64,000 bases of DNA, taken from Burkholderiales bacterium. GTDB taxonomy: Bacteria > Pseudomonadota > Gammaproteobacteria > Burkholderiales > SG8-39. The stretch is taken from positions 132,094 through 196,093 of the forward strand of contig JADGRQ010000005.1 in NCBI GenBank assembly GCA_017880775.1, in the 5' to 3' direction. A program made the translations under genes and the position numbers. Numbering within the stretch: the first letter of the stretch is position 1; the number at the start of each line of letters is the position of its first letter. The notes under the pieces are model-generated. The model was not told the origin of the DNA and searched no databases. It was given only the letters and a program-made list of their open reading frames with translations. Of the stretch, positions 38,191-46,505 are shown one piece after another.

Positions 38191-39167
38191 CGCACCGCGC
38201 CCCTCAGCGCGATGCGCCGGTTGTACCAGTTCATCAACGCCGAGATCGACAGGCTGATCGTCAGGAAAACCAGCATGATGATCGCGATGCCTTCAATCGC
38301 CTGCCCGGTCTGATTCATGGTGGTATTGGCGATCGAGACGAGGTCGGGGTAACCGATGGCTACCGCGAGCGAGCTGTTCTTGGTGAGGTTGAGGAACTGG
38401 CTGGTCATCGGCGGCACGATCACGCGCAGCGCCTGAGGCAGGATCACGAGGCGGATCGCGTGCCAGCGGGAAATCCCCAGCGATGCGGCCGCCTCATGCT
38501 GGCCCTTGTCCACGGCAAGCACGCCCGCGCGCACGATCTCCGCGATGAACGCCGCGGTATAGATGACGAGCCCGAACAGCAGCGCGGCGAACTCGGGCGT
38601 CAGCGCAATACCGCCAGAGAAATTGAACCCCTGCAGCACGGGCCATTCGACGCGCAACGGCCACCACGATGCGATCGCCGGAAACACGATGCCGCGGTTC
38701 GACATGAACACGCCCGGCAGCGCCTCGATCGCCTCGCGCGGGCCGGGCAGGTTCTCGGAAATGATTGCGTACCAGAAGAACAGCTGCACCAGCAGCGGAA
38801 TGTTCCTCATTGTCTCGACGTAACCCGCCGCAAGCCTCGCGACCAGCCAGTTCGTGGACAAGCGCGCCAGACCGATCAGCGTACCGAGCAGCGTGGCGCA
38901 GACGATCCCGATCAGCGCGACGCGGAAGGTGTTGAGCAGGCCGACCGTCAGCGCGCGCAGGTAACTGTCCGCGGCGCCGTAGGCGATGAACGTGGTTTCG
39001 CCGATCTCGAAACCGGCCTCGCGCGCGAGAAACGCGAAGCCGCTGGCGATTCTTCTGGTCTCGAGGTTGTGAACCGTGTTCGAGACCACGTACCAGCCGA
39101 CGAATGCGACGCCCGCCACCAGCCCGAGCTGGTAGGCCAGTGCCCTGGCTCTGCTTCCCAGGGTCAA
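38187..39167 (-). CDS. aapQ: General amino acid ABC transporter permease (AapQ-like)
   Basis: 326 residues, apparently from a TTG start 3 nt after the binding-protein stop; no ATG is available near the expected N-terminus. The permease core has YVETMRNIPLLVQLFFWY and the EAA loop EIVRAGVLAVDKGQHEAAASLGI. The size is shorter than many AapQ proteins (about 400), mainly in the first part. The weak start codon may lower its output relative to the binding protein. Confidence 0.88.
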   Translation of the reverse strand: MTLGSRARALAYQLGLVAGVAFVGWYVVSNTVHNLETRRIASGFAFLAREAGFEIGETTFIAYGAADSYLRALTVGLLNTFRVALIGIVCATLLGTLIGLARLSTNWLVARLAAGYVETMRNIPLLVQLFFWYAIISENLPGPREAIEALPGVFMSNRGIVFPAIASWWPLRVEWPVLQGFNFSGGIALTPEFAALLFGLVIYTAAFIAEIVRAGVLAVDKGQHEAAASLGISRWHAIRLVILPQALRVIVPPMTSQFLNLTKNSSLAVAIGYPDLVSIANTTMNQTGQAIEGIAIIMLVFLTISLSISALMNWYNRRIALRGAVR

Positions 39168-39170
39168 TTT

Positions 39171-40181
39171 CTACCGGATCGGCGGGGCGTACATCAGTCC
39201 GCCCTTGTTCCACAGCCGGTTGATGCCCCGCTCGAAACCGAGCGGCGTCAGGTTGGCGTCGAAAGACTCGCCGTAATTGCCCACCTGCTTCACGATGTTG
39301 AAGGCCCACTTGTTGTCCAGGCCCAGCATCTTGCCAATGTCGCCGGTCGCGCCGACGAAGCGCTGCACCGCCGGATCCTTGCTCGCGCCCTGCTGGTCGA
39401 TGTTCTTCGAGCTGATGCCCATCTCCTCGGCTTCCAGCGTCGCGAACAGCGACCACTTCACGATATCGAACCACTTGTCGTCGCCATGGCGCACTGCCGG
39501 CCCGAGCGGCTCCTTCGAGATCACTTCCGGCAGGATCAAGTGGTCCCCGGCGGCCTGCGCGCGCGAGGCGCGGATCGAAACCAGCCCCGAGACGTCGGTC
39601 GTGAACACGTCGCAGCGGCCGGAGAAGTACGCGTTGGTCACCTCCTCGAGCTTCTCGATCACCACCGGTTTGAACGTCATTTTGTTGGCGCGGAAGTAAT
39701 CGGCGAGATTCAGCTCGGTGGTGGTGCCCGGCTGCACGCAGACGGTCGCCCCGTTCAGTTGCTTCGCGCTCGTGACGTTCAGCTTTTTCGGCACCATGAA
39801 GCCCTGACCGTCGTAGTAATTCACGCCGACGAAATTCAGGCCGAGGCTGGTATCGCGCGTGATCGTCCAGGTGGTGTTGCGCGAAAGCAGGTCGACCTCG
39901 CCCGACTGAAGGGCGGTGAAGCGCTGCTGCGCCGTGAGCGGCGTGTAGCGCACCTTGTTCGCGTCGCCGAACACCGCGGCCGCGACGGCGCGGCAGACGT
40001 CCACGTCGAGACCTTTCCAGACCCCCCTGGAATCGGGCTGCGAGAACCCGGCGAGGCCGGTGTTGACGCCGCACTGCACGAAACCTTTGGCCTTCACGGC
40101 GTCCAGCGTGGACTGCGCCTGGGCGGCACCGCACGCGGAGGCGACCACGATCGCTCCCGCAAGCACGGAAATCTTCCTCAT
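39171..40181 (-). CDS. aapJ: General amino acid ABC transporter substrate-binding protein (AapJ-like)
   Basis: 336 residues. A Sec signal peptide (RKISVLAGAIVVASACGAAQA) is followed by a type II periplasmic-binding fold with the AapJ pattern: VKAKGFVQCGVNTGLAGFSQPD, GLDVDVCRAVAAAVFGD and WTITRDTSLGLNFVGVNYYDGQG. It binds L-amino acids broadly in the family. First gene of the operon; about 50 bp separate its start from the convergent-side PA2778-like gene. Confidence 0.93.
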   Translation of the reverse strand: MRKISVLAGAIVVASACGAAQAQSTLDAVKAKGFVQCGVNTGLAGFSQPDSRGVWKGLDVDVCRAVAAAVFGDANKVRYTPLTAQQRFTALQSGEVDLLSRNTTWTITRDTSLGLNFVGVNYYDGQGFMVPKKLNVTSAKQLNGATVCVQPGTTTELNLADYFRANKMTFKPVVIEKLEEVTNAYFSGRCDVFTTDVSGLVSIRASRAQAAGDHLILPEVISKEPLGPAVRHGDDKWFDIVKWSLFATLEAEEMGISSKNIDQQGASKDPAVQRFVGATGDIGKMLGLDNKWAFNIVKQVGNYGESFDANLTPLGFERGINRLWNKGGLMYAPPIR

Positions 40182-40234
40182 GGCGTTTCTCCTGTAGATG
40201 GGTCCGATTGAGCCCGCGCCCCCGGCGGTGGAGT

Positions 40235-41230
40235 TTACTGCGTCTTCGCCATCCGGCTCAGAATCAACTCCCGTGTCTCGCGCGCGGCCGCCTCGAACGC
40301 TCCGCCCGCCGCCACCGCGCGCTCGATGAGCGGCAAGGCCTCGGCGTGGCGTCCCTGATCCGAAAGCGTCTGTGCAAGGTTGTTGAGCACGATCACGGAA
40401 TCCGGCTGGCGCTCCGCGGCCAGGCGCAGGACCCCCTCCGCCTCCCTCAATTCACCCAGGGCGTAGTGCGTATTCGCGAGCCCGATTGCGGCATTTACGT
40501 TCTCCGGCCATCGCTTCAGAAAGGTTGCGTATGCGGTCCGCGCATTGCGCGTATCTACCCGCTCGAGCGCCGCAATGGCGGCGAGCCAGCCCGATTCGCT
40601 CGCCGTCGCGGGAATCCGGTCCGGCGGAACGGCGAGCATCGCCCAGTAACCACTCTTCTTCCACATGTATTCGTGAAATGCGAAGTGCAGCACCTGCCGC
40701 TGCTCCTCGCCCGAGCGCAATATCAAATTGCCGCTCTGGTAGTCATAGCCGACCGCCACGGCGTAATGCCAGCTCTCGAACGGCCCTATGCCCTGATCCT
40801 GCAACACGATCACGGGGATGCCCCCGGCGACTTCGCGCAGCAGGTCTACTAAGCGGGGTGCAAGCTGATACGACACCATGCCGTGGCGCCGCGCCGCCGC
40901 CAGCATTTCGACCTGCAGAGTGCCTTTGCGCTCCGGCAGGTAGACCTCGCCGACCAAATCGTCGGGCGTGACCTTGACCTTGAAATGCGTCAGTGCGGTA
41001 GCCAGTGCAGCCGGTCCGCACTGGTATTCCACTTGCGGGAAAAACGGCACTTCGGCGAGTTCCACCCGCTCGGGGAGACCCTGAGGCAATCCCTCGGCCA
41101 ACTCCGCGGTTTGCGGCACCAGGGACGCGCAACCGCCGAGCAAGGCGGCAGAAATGAAAACGCCCGCGATGACGCGGGCGCCTCCTGGTGCCGGGTACCG
41201 TGGATGGTCTACTTTCTGACGACCAGCCAC
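40235..41230 (-). CDS. PA2778-type C39-like cysteine peptidase lipoprotein with TPR region
   Basis: About 331 residues. The mature protein begins at the lipobox AALLGGC. A C39-like papain fold follows with the catalytic Cys in YQCGPAALATALTHF and His in ESWHYAVAVGYD. The C-terminal third is TPR-like (INAAIGLANTHYALGELREAE-type helices). No ATG precedes the signal; the best start is the GTG at 41228-41230, inside the end of the PA2779-type gene, giving a 22-bp overlap. A terminator-like hairpin lies within the signal-peptide codons. In other bacteria this peptidase is the standard neighbour of PA2779 homologues; its target is unknown. Confidence 0.8.
   Translation of the reverse strand: MAGRQKVDHPRYPAPGGARVIAGVFISAALLGGCASLVPQTAELAEGLPQGLPERVELAEVPFFPQVEYQCGPAALATALTHFKVKVTPDDLVGEVYLPERKGTLQVEMLAAARRHGMVSYQLAPRLVDLLREVAGGIPVIVLQDQGIGPFESWHYAVAVGYDYQSGNLILRSGEEQRQVLHFAFHEYMWKKSGYWAMLAVPPDRIPATASESGWLAAIAALERVDTRNARTAYATFLKRWPENVNAAIGLANTHYALGELREAEGVLRLAAERQPDSVIVLNNLAQTLSDQGRHAEALPLIERAVAAGGAFEAAARETRELILSRMAKTQ
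41157..41180 (-). terminator. Terminator-like hairpin inside the peptidase signal sequence
   Basis: On the minus strand an 8-bp perfect G+C stem (arms 41180-41173 and 41168-41161) with a 4-nt loop is followed directly by TTTTC (41160-41156). This is an intrinsic-terminator shape placed 30-50 bp after the PA2779-type stop and within the coding sequence of the downstream peptidase. Confidence 0.6.
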
Positions 41231-41565
41231 CAGACCAGTACGACGATCAGAATCACCACTAACACGCCGCCGGCGCTCGCGCCAGCAGGCAGCGCGTTGA
41301 GATCGCCCGCCAGCGAGCGGACTTCCTGATCCGTCATCGCGGCAACACGATCCTTGGCCGTCGCCTGATCCAGGCCCAACGACTGCAGCTGGCTCGCGAC
41401 GTCGGAGCGGCTGATGACGCTGAGCACCGCGGCGCGGTCGGCCTGCGACGTCGACCCGACGGACTGCTCGGTTCCGATCATCCCCGCTTGGGCTACGTGA
41501 AACGGCATCCAAGCCATCAGCCCCATCAATAGCCGGCAAATCATTCTCGTCATTGCAATGTTCAT
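41209..41565 (-). CDS. PA2779-family small membrane protein
   Basis: 118 residues from the ATG at 41563-41565, with GGAG five bases upstream. The protein has a signal or first helix (RMICRLLMGLMAWMPFHVAQA), a helical middle (RAAVLSVISRSDVASQLQSLGL and MTDQEVRSLAGDLNALPAGA) and a C-terminal membrane helix (VLVVILIVVLVWWLVVRK). This matches PA2779-family proteins in size and layout. The family function is unknown; it is always close to the C39-like peptidase gene. Confidence 0.85.
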   Translation of the reverse strand: MNIAMTRMICRLLMGLMAWMPFHVAQAGMIGTEQSVGSTSQADRAAVLSVISRSDVASQLQSLGLDQATAKDRVAAMTDQEVRSLAGDLNALPAGASAGGVLVVILIVVLVWWLVVRK

Positions 41566-41747
41566 AAACGCTCCAATCAAAAAGGTTGACCAAGTCAGGC
41601 TCGTGGCGGCCATGATACAAAATACCACGGCCCACCGCGAAGGAATTTAATCCCACGAGAATCGCAAGTCAAGGCGCGGGACGCGAAACGTTGCTTGCGC
41701 ACGCGATCCGCGCCTGGCGTTGTGGACGCAGAATGAAGATGAACCGG

Positions 41748-42029
41748 CTAATGCTCTTCGATGCGAGGCCGCTCTTCCTCGGCGGGCTCGCCGGTCTCGG
41801 GGTCGATCCAGTCCGCGATGCCGATCTCGCTTTCCGCTTCCTGCGGCGTTTCGCCCGGCTCGGGGGCCGCCTCGTCGTAGCCCAACATGTCCTGCTCCGC
41901 TTCGAGCAACGTCGCGAACGGGCCAAATTCCCGGCTATTGTCCCTCGATTGCCAGTAAAAACCGTCCGGACGCTCGGCGATCCGCGTCCCGTCGTAGTCT
42001 GGGGGGTTCTGGGGAATCACTTGTCTCAT
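41748..42029 (-). CDS. Small acidic protein of unknown function, possibly FNR-regulated
   Basis: 93 residues, not recognised. The N-terminal half is aromatic (PDGFYWQSRDNSREFGPFATLLEAEQDML), resembling short domains that pack against DNA or protein, and the C-terminal half is very acidic with many Pro and Glu. An ideal FNR/Anr box lies 92-105 bp upstream of its ATG with a plausible -10 between. The position at the edge of the stress-gene cluster suggests low-oxygen expression. Confidence 0.65.
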   Translation of the reverse strand: MRQVIPQNPPDYDGTRIAERPDGFYWQSRDNSREFGPFATLLEAEQDMLGYDEAAPEPGETPQEAESEIGIADWIDPETGEPAEEERPRIEEH

Positions 42030-42087
42030 CTATGGTCCTCGGTAGTCATCGCATCGTAGCCGACGGGCAGCAATTCTCCACCGCCCA

Positions 42088-42134
42088 TATCTAAATTTGC
42101 GCCATGCCCTGCGGCCAAGTTTGATCTCCATCAA
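42088..42134 (-). promoter_or_regulatory. FNR/Anr box and promoter of the 93-residue protein gene
   Basis: TTGATCTCCATCAA (42121-42134) matches the TTGAT-N4-ATCAA consensus at all ten fixed bases. On the minus strand a -10-like TAGATA (42093-42088) would start transcription near 42082-42084, putting the box centre about 43-45 bp upstream, close to a class II activator position. Confidence 0.65.
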
Positions 42135-42206
42135 CTCGAATCGCCCAAATTTGTGCGGGACTCGCCGATCGTCTCGAGAATCACGCGCCGCCGCGCAGCG
42201 CCCCGC

Positions 42207-43004
42207 TCAACCGACGCCCATACCGTAGAGCGTCAGCAGGATCTCGAACACGATCAGCGCGACGATATACCACTCGACGCGCAGCGCATGACGGGTGCTG
42301 ATCAGGTCGACCAGTGTACGCTCGGTGCGGGCCACCAGCTCGAGCTTGCGGTCGAGCGCCGCCAGGCGCTCGTGGATCTCGAACTCGTCTTCGAGAACGG
42401 CATTGAGCCGCTCCAGTTCGGGATGCTCCCAGAGCAGCTCGGGCTTGTCGCCGATCTCGGCGCGACCCACCATGCGCTGTTCGATGAGCAGCAATGCGCC
42501 GATGCGTTTCAGGTGACTGCGCGTGCCGCCGCGTACGCGGCCACGCTGCTCGAGCTCGAGCGCAAGCGGTTCGATGCGGTCGAAGTCGCCGGCAAGGCGC
42601 ATTTCATAGTGGCCGAGCAGCACGCTCTTGGAAAGCGCCTCGGCGATGAGTTGCAGCCGTTCCGCGCTCCCGGACTGCACCGTGAGCACGCCTTCCTGCA
42701 GCCCTTCGGCGCGCACGGCATCGACACGCACCTCGAGTTCCTCGGCTTCGGGGCTGCCGTATCGCTGCGCGAGCAGCGGCGCAAGCCGCGTTCGCAACGC
42801 CTGCTCGGCGTCCTGCGTCACGCCGAACAGCACTGCGACGCCATAGCGAAACAGCACCACGAGGCCACCGCCGTCGACCCGCACCGCAAGCGGCGTGCGC
42901 GCCAGCGTCTCGCCCTCCGGCCAGCTGCGCACGTCGAGCCGCGCCGCAAGCAGCAGTGCCCGCGCGCGGAACGATTCTGCTGACAGGGGCCTACCGGCAG
43001 ACAA
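42207..43004 (-). CDS. RMD1/DUF155-family membrane-anchored protein
   Basis: 265 residues. The DUF155 (RMD1/SIF2) pattern runs through the middle and end: EALSKSVLLGHYE, a long charged helical section, ERLAALDRKLELVARTERTLVDLISTRHALRVEWYIVALIVFEILLTLY, where the last segment is a C-terminal membrane helix. Yeast members are mitochondrial organisers; bacterial members have no settled role. It is the last gene of the hibernation-factor operon, starting 16 bp after the 76-residue gene. Confidence 0.82.
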   Translation of the reverse strand: MSAGRPLSAESFRARALLLAARLDVRSWPEGETLARTPLAVRVDGGGLVVLFRYGVAVLFGVTQDAEQALRTRLAPLLAQRYGSPEAEELEVRVDAVRAEGLQEGVLTVQSGSAERLQLIAEALSKSVLLGHYEMRLAGDFDRIEPLALELEQRGRVRGGTRSHLKRIGALLLIEQRMVGRAEIGDKPELLWEHPELERLNAVLEDEFEIHERLAALDRKLELVARTERTLVDLISTRHALRVEWYIVALIVFEILLTLYGMGVG

Positions 43005-43020
43005 GGACGGCGAGCTTCAG

Positions 43021-43251
43021 TCAGTCGGGCCGCATCTCGCCCTCGCGGACCCAAACCCCGCGCTCCTCGCAGCGGAGCATCTCGCTGCCGCTCAGCACGT
43101 AATCGCCGAGCCGGTAGGCGACGTCGTTGAAGTAGCAGACGCCGGTCTCGACGTCGATGTCGACGGGCAGATCTTCGTCGACCTCGTCGAGGATCGGCGA
43201 CGTCTTGTGCTCGGGATCCGGGGCGCCGACCTGTCGGGGATGCTTCGTCAT
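43021..43251 (-). CDS. Small hypothetical protein
   Basis: 76 residues from the ATG at 43249-43251. Not recognised. It has an acidic N-terminal half (ILDEVDEDLPVDIDVETG) and a beta-rich C-terminal half (VCYFNDVAYRLGDYVLSGSEMLRCEERGVWV) with two Cys. Spacing of 11 bp from the BCAM0308-type gene and 16 bp to the DUF155 gene places it firmly in the operon. Longer frames to 43641 overlap the zinc-ribbon gene and were rejected. Confidence 0.65.
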   Translation of the reverse strand: MTKHPRQVGAPDPEHKTSPILDEVDEDLPVDIDVETGVCYFNDVAYRLGDYVLSGSEMLRCEERGVWVREGEMRPD

Positions 43252-43262
43252 GGCTGCTCCTT

Positions 43263-43757
43263 TTAGCGGTTCCAGGTAGCGCGCAACAGATTCTCTTCCG
43301 CGTTGTAGTGGAACTCCAACTCGCCCTTGTAGGCGTCGTGCAGGCGCTCGGCGATGTCGCGCGCCAGGTGCAGGTCGGTGGTGGTGACCAGCACGCCGTC
43401 CTTCGTGTTCTCGATCGCCATGATGCGTTGCAGGGGATGCCCGGATTTCTCCTTGCCCTCGCAGTTGCGCACCAGATGCAGGATCTCGTCGCGGTGCTGC
43501 GCGAGGAACGCCCCCTTCAGCGTCACGTAGCCGGCGGGGAACTTGTCGTGGATGCGATGGCACGCCGGGCACATCTGTTCGTGCACACCCGCGGGCGCGG
43601 ATTCCCACGTCCAGCGGCCGTGGTGGTAGGTGGCGCCGCATCGCGGGCAGCGCGCCGGCTCGGGCAGCTTTCCCTTCGATTTGTAGCTGTCCTGCTCGAA
43701 CCCCTGCAGCAGTTGCTCCCTGCGGAGCATCCGGAAACTTCCACGTTCGCCTTTCAT
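43263..43757 (-). CDS. BCAM0308-type zinc-ribbon protein
   Basis: 164 residues from the ATG at 43755-43757, which has AGAGG upstream. A zinc ribbon is formed by Cys37/Cys40 (CPRC) and Cys63/Cys66 (CPAC). The C-terminal half (VTTTDLHLARDIAERLHDAYKGELEFHYNAEENLLRATW) has a KH- or ferredoxin-like alternation. It resembles the family named after Burkholderia cenocepacia BCAM0308, a gene of the low-oxygen-activated lxa locus. Its place directly after the ribosome hibernation factor hints at a ribosome-related role, which is inference. Confidence 0.75.
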   Translation of the reverse strand: MKGERGSFRMLRREQLLQGFEQDSYKSKGKLPEPARCPRCGATYHHGRWTWESAPAGVHEQMCPACHRIHDKFPAGYVTLKGAFLAQHRDEILHLVRNCEGKEKSGHPLQRIMAIENTKDGVLVTTTDLHLARDIAERLHDAYKGELEFHYNAEENLLRATWNR

Positions 43758-43816
43758 GTGTTTCCTCTCGTTCGTATTGAGCAGCGTACGCGAAACGGCC
43801 AAACCATTCTGCCCTG

Positions 43817-44152
43817 TTATGGAACGTCGCGCGCCTTCACTTCTCCGCGCTTGAGGCGGATCTCCTCCTCGAGCTGGCGCTTGACCGCATCGAACGCATC
43901 GCGCAGCGCCACGTACACGTCCTCGTCATGGTCGCGGTTGGCAACGATCTCGCGGCTGGGCACGCGCACGTCGATTCTGACCTGGAAGTGGCGACCCTGA
44001 TGGTGATGCTTGCGCAACTCCTCGACCGTTACGCGACAACTGGTGATATTCGGGTGAAACTCCTCCAGTTTCGCAGCCTTCTCGCGGATGCGCGCGTCGA
44101 GCGCGTCCGAATGCGGCATGTCGCGCACCGTGATTTGCAGAGGTACTTGCAT
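43817..44152 (-). CDS. Ribosome hibernation factor, HPF/RaiA family (short form)
   Basis: 111 residues from the ATG at 44150-44152. S30AE fold: MQVPLQITVRDMPHSDALDARIREKAAKLEEF, then a long strand pair and VYVALRDAFDAVKRQLEEEIRLKRGE. Such proteins bind the 30S decoding site and silence ribosomes in stress. It lacks the long C-terminal dimerisation domain. An ideal FNR/Anr box and a well-placed -10 lie upstream, so it probably responds to low oxygen. It heads the HPF, zinc-ribbon, 76-residue protein, DUF155 operon. Confidence 0.88.
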   Translation of the reverse strand: MQVPLQITVRDMPHSDALDARIREKAAKLEEFHPNITSCRVTVEELRKHHHQGRHFQVRIDVRVPSREIVANRDHDEDVYVALRDAFDAVKRQLEEEIRLKRGEVKARDVP

Positions 44153-44192
44153 TGCTTGCGCCTTGTGTTGTTTGCCAAAGAACCCTCGAATC

Positions 44193-44233
44193 ACCATACC
44201 GGGAGCCGGCGCCCGGGACTTGATCTCAATCAA
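44193..44233 (-). promoter_or_regulatory. FNR/Anr-dependent promoter of the hibernation-factor operon
   Basis: TTGATCTCAATCAA (44220-44233) is a full match to TTGAT-N4-ATCAA. On the minus strand -10 TATGGT (44198-44193) predicts a start at about 44186, so the box centre (44226.5) lies about 40.5 bp upstream. That is the class II FNR geometry. The leader to the ATG is about 34 nt. Confidence 0.75.
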
Positions 44234-44314
44234 ACGCCGGTTTGGCGCCGCGCGCGCCGAGGTGCAGGTGCGTGACGCTCTCGACGATGCGTGCGACCTC
44301 CATCGTCAAGGCGC

Positions 44315-45517
44315 TCACCACACCTGCTGCGGGCCCTCGAGCAGCTCGCGCCACAGCACGCCGATGCCGCTCAAACGATCCTGCGCGACCTCGGCGATGC
44401 GCGGCTGCAGTGCCGCCAGCGCGTGCGGGTCTGCCAGCCGCACCTTCACGTCCATCAATTGCGGATCGGCGACCGGGCGGCCAATCCGGCTCACCAGGTA
44501 GCAGTAGGCTTCCTGCACGCCTGCGACTTCCGCCGCCACCGCGCGGGCGATGCGGTTCGCGATCAGGTTGTAGAGCTTGCCGACGTGCGTGACCGGGTTC
44601 TTGCCGGCCGCGGCTTCGAGGCTCATCGGGCGGTAGGGGGTAATCAGGCCGTTCACACGGTTGCCGCGACCCACCTGGCCATCGTCGCCCGCCTCCGCCG
44701 AAAGTCCGGTCACGGTGAGGTAGACGCTGTCGGCCGAATCGCCATCGGCGGTGTTCACGGCGACGTCGATGCGGCCGGCGGCCTGTGCACGCGCGGCCGC
44801 GAGCGCCAGCTCGCGGATGCGCGCTTTCTTCGCTTGGTACGCGGCAAGATCGGGAACGTGACGTCCGACGAGCGCGCAGGCCACCGTGAGCTCGATGTCC
44901 GGGCCGCTGCGGGTGCCCATCACTTTGATGTCCTCGCCGATTTCCGCGTGCGCGGCTTTGACCTCGTGCGAGTTCAGACAACGCTCGACGGCGAGAACGG
45001 CGCTTTCCAGCGCATCGAGCGGTGCAAAGCCCACGCCGAACGAAGTGTCGTTGGCGAGCAGCGCGCCGGCCTGGCGCTGGCGCAGGAACAGCGCGGCAAG
45101 ATCCGGCGACGTCGGGCGGATGCGCGGATGAATGCGCACCTGCCGCTCCGCATCGAGATGGCGCAGGTGCTCACGGAGCCAGCGGCGGCTTTCCTCGACG
45201 GCGATCTCTCCGACCGGAATCGTCACGCCCTCGAAGCTCGCCGTGGCCCGGCCGGCGAGATAAATCTCGATCGGCTCGGTCATTTCGCCGCCGCCGAACG
45301 CGGGCCGCGCCGCACCCCCGCACAGCAGGCCCTTGTCGACATTGTGGTGAAGGATCGCGCCGAAGCGCTCGAGGTAGAAGCGCGACAGCGCGAGGCTGAG
45401 ATTCTCGGCCAGTGCATCGCAGATCGTGTCCGGGTGGCCGAGCCCCTTGCGCTCGACGATCTCGAGCGGCAGCGTGGCCACGGGGGGGAACGCGAGCGTT
45501 GCAATGTCGAGTTTCAT
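44315..45517 (-). CDS. Archaeal-type methionine adenosyltransferase
   Basis: 400 residues. Makes S-adenosylmethionine from methionine and ATP. The sequence follows the archaeal MAT family, not bacterial MetK: PLEIVERKGLGHPDTICDALAENLSLALSRFYLERFG, ILHHNVDKGLLCGG, NDTSFGVGFAPLDALE, MGTRSGPDIELTVACA and AVNTADGDSADSVYLTVTG. A normal metK is presumably elsewhere. The gene sits among stress and FNR-linked genes, which suggests a role under special conditions. It lies 33 bp from the small upstream frame and 82 bp before the hibernation-factor box. Confidence 0.93.
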   Translation of the reverse strand: MKLDIATLAFPPVATLPLEIVERKGLGHPDTICDALAENLSLALSRFYLERFGAILHHNVDKGLLCGGAARPAFGGGEMTEPIEIYLAGRATASFEGVTIPVGEIAVEESRRWLREHLRHLDAERQVRIHPRIRPTSPDLAALFLRQRQAGALLANDTSFGVGFAPLDALESAVLAVERCLNSHEVKAAHAEIGEDIKVMGTRSGPDIELTVACALVGRHVPDLAAYQAKKARIRELALAAARAQAAGRIDVAVNTADGDSADSVYLTVTGLSAEAGDDGQVGRGNRVNGLITPYRPMSLEAAAGKNPVTHVGKLYNLIANRIARAVAAEVAGVQEAYCYLVSRIGRPVADPQLMDVKVRLADPHALAALQPRIAEVAQDRLSGIGVLWRELLEGPQQVW

Positions 45518-45550
45518 GGTGACGATCCGGGGCGCTCGCTCACTCCTCCC

Positions 45551-45790
45551 CTATTCGCCGGATTTCTCGATGTCGCCGCCGCTGCGCTCGCGCAGCCAGC
45601 GGTCCTGATCGTCATCGGGCCAGTCTTCCAGCGGATCCTGCACCGAACTGTCGTCCTTCGGCGCGCGCGCGTCGGGCGGCGGAGCGTGCCCGACTTCGGC
45701 GTCCAGAGTCTCGGGCGCAGCGGGCGGCGGTAGCGATCCGGATGCCGCCTTGGCCCGCCGCTTGCGCTTCGTTTTCCTCACGATGAACAT
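45551..45790 (-). CDS. Small basic-acidic hypothetical protein (uncertain)
   Basis: 79 residues, not recognised. The N-terminus is strongly basic (VRKTKRKRRAKAA) and the remainder acidic and Pro-rich. GAGGA directly abuts the ATG, which is poor spacing. It lies just upstream of the methionine adenosyltransferase gene on the same strand, and an FNR-like box is centred about 40 bp upstream of its start. It could be a real small gene or a biased open frame. Confidence 0.4.
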   Translation of the reverse strand: MFIVRKTKRKRRAKAASGSLPPPAAPETLDAEVGHAPPPDARAPKDDSSVQDPLEDWPDDDQDRWLRERSGGDIEKSGE

Positions 45791-45822
45791 TCCTCACGCT
45801 AACGGCGTGCCGGATCAGCCCA

Positions 45823-45876
45823 TTGACCGGGATCAAACGCCACCCATCCGCCAGCACCGCCGTTGACTTGCATCAA
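45823..45876 (+). promoter_or_regulatory. Two FNR/Anr-like boxes upstream of uspA
   Basis: TTGACCGGGATCAA (45823-45836) and TTGACTTGCATCAA (45863-45876) each match nine of ten fixed bases of TTGAT-N4-ATCAA and are spaced 40 bp centre to centre. A -10-like GATAAC (45896-45901) would start transcription near 45908-45911, about 39-41 bp after the centre of the second box. Confidence 0.65.
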
Positions 45877-45955
45877 GATCCGCGGGAAATGCCATGATAA
45901 CGTGCTCCCGCAGCGGGGCTGCAGGCGTATAGCTGATCTTGGAACGGAGGCAATC

Positions 45956-46444
45956 ATGTACCGACGGATTCTTGTGCCGGTTGACGGCAGTTCCACGTCG
46001 ACCGCCGGACTGGATGAGGCGATCCGATTGGCGAAGAATCAAGGCGCGAAGTTGCGGCTGGTGCACGTGGTTGACGAGTACGTGGCCTTCCAAAGCTACG
46101 ACATTTCCGGGGCGGCGCTTTACTACGCTGGCGATCTGATCGAATCTCTTCGCGAATCGGGCAGTAAGATGGTTGAGAAGGCCGCGGCCCGGGTTCGCAA
46201 GCACGGCATCACGGCCGAGGCGGCGATTTTCGAAAATGTCGCCGGCCGCGTTGCCGACTTCATTGTTGCCGAGGCCAGGAAATGGCGCGCCGATCTCATC
46301 GTGATGGGCACGCACGGCCGGCGAGGCGTGAATCGCCTGGTTCTCGGCAGCGATGCCGAGATCGTCGTGCGCACGGCGCCGGTCCCCGTGTTGCTGGTGA
46401 AGTCCGCCGCGCCGGGGGCGCGGGCAAGAGGTAAGAAGGCGTGA
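45956..46444 (+). CDS. Universal stress protein UspA family
   Basis: 162 residues from the ATG at 45956, with GGAGG five bases upstream. Starts MYRRILVPVDGSSTSTAGLDEAIRLA and ends with the ATP-binding motif GTHGRRGVNRLVLGSDAEIVVRTAPVPVLLV (G-2x-G-9x-GS), so it is of the nucleotide-binding type. Usp proteins support survival in growth arrest or low oxygen. FNR-like boxes upstream support oxygen control. The zinc alcohol dehydrogenase follows 61 bp downstream. Confidence 0.92.
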   Translation: MYRRILVPVDGSSTSTAGLDEAIRLAKNQGAKLRLVHVVDEYVAFQSYDISGAALYYAGDLIESLRESGSKMVEKAAARVRKHGITAEAAIFENVAGRVADFIVAEARKWRADLIVMGTHGRRGVNRLVLGSDAEIVVRTAPVPVLLVKSAAPGARARGKKA

Positions 46445-46505
46445 CGCAAAAGGTGCTGACGCATTCGAAGCTTCCGGTACCGGTATATCGCTGAGGAAAC
46501 TCCGA

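Noticed and set aside
41566..41590. TTGAC/GTCA pair upstream of the PA2779-type gene as an FNR box
   Set aside because: The half-sites are three bases apart instead of four and one half is degenerate.
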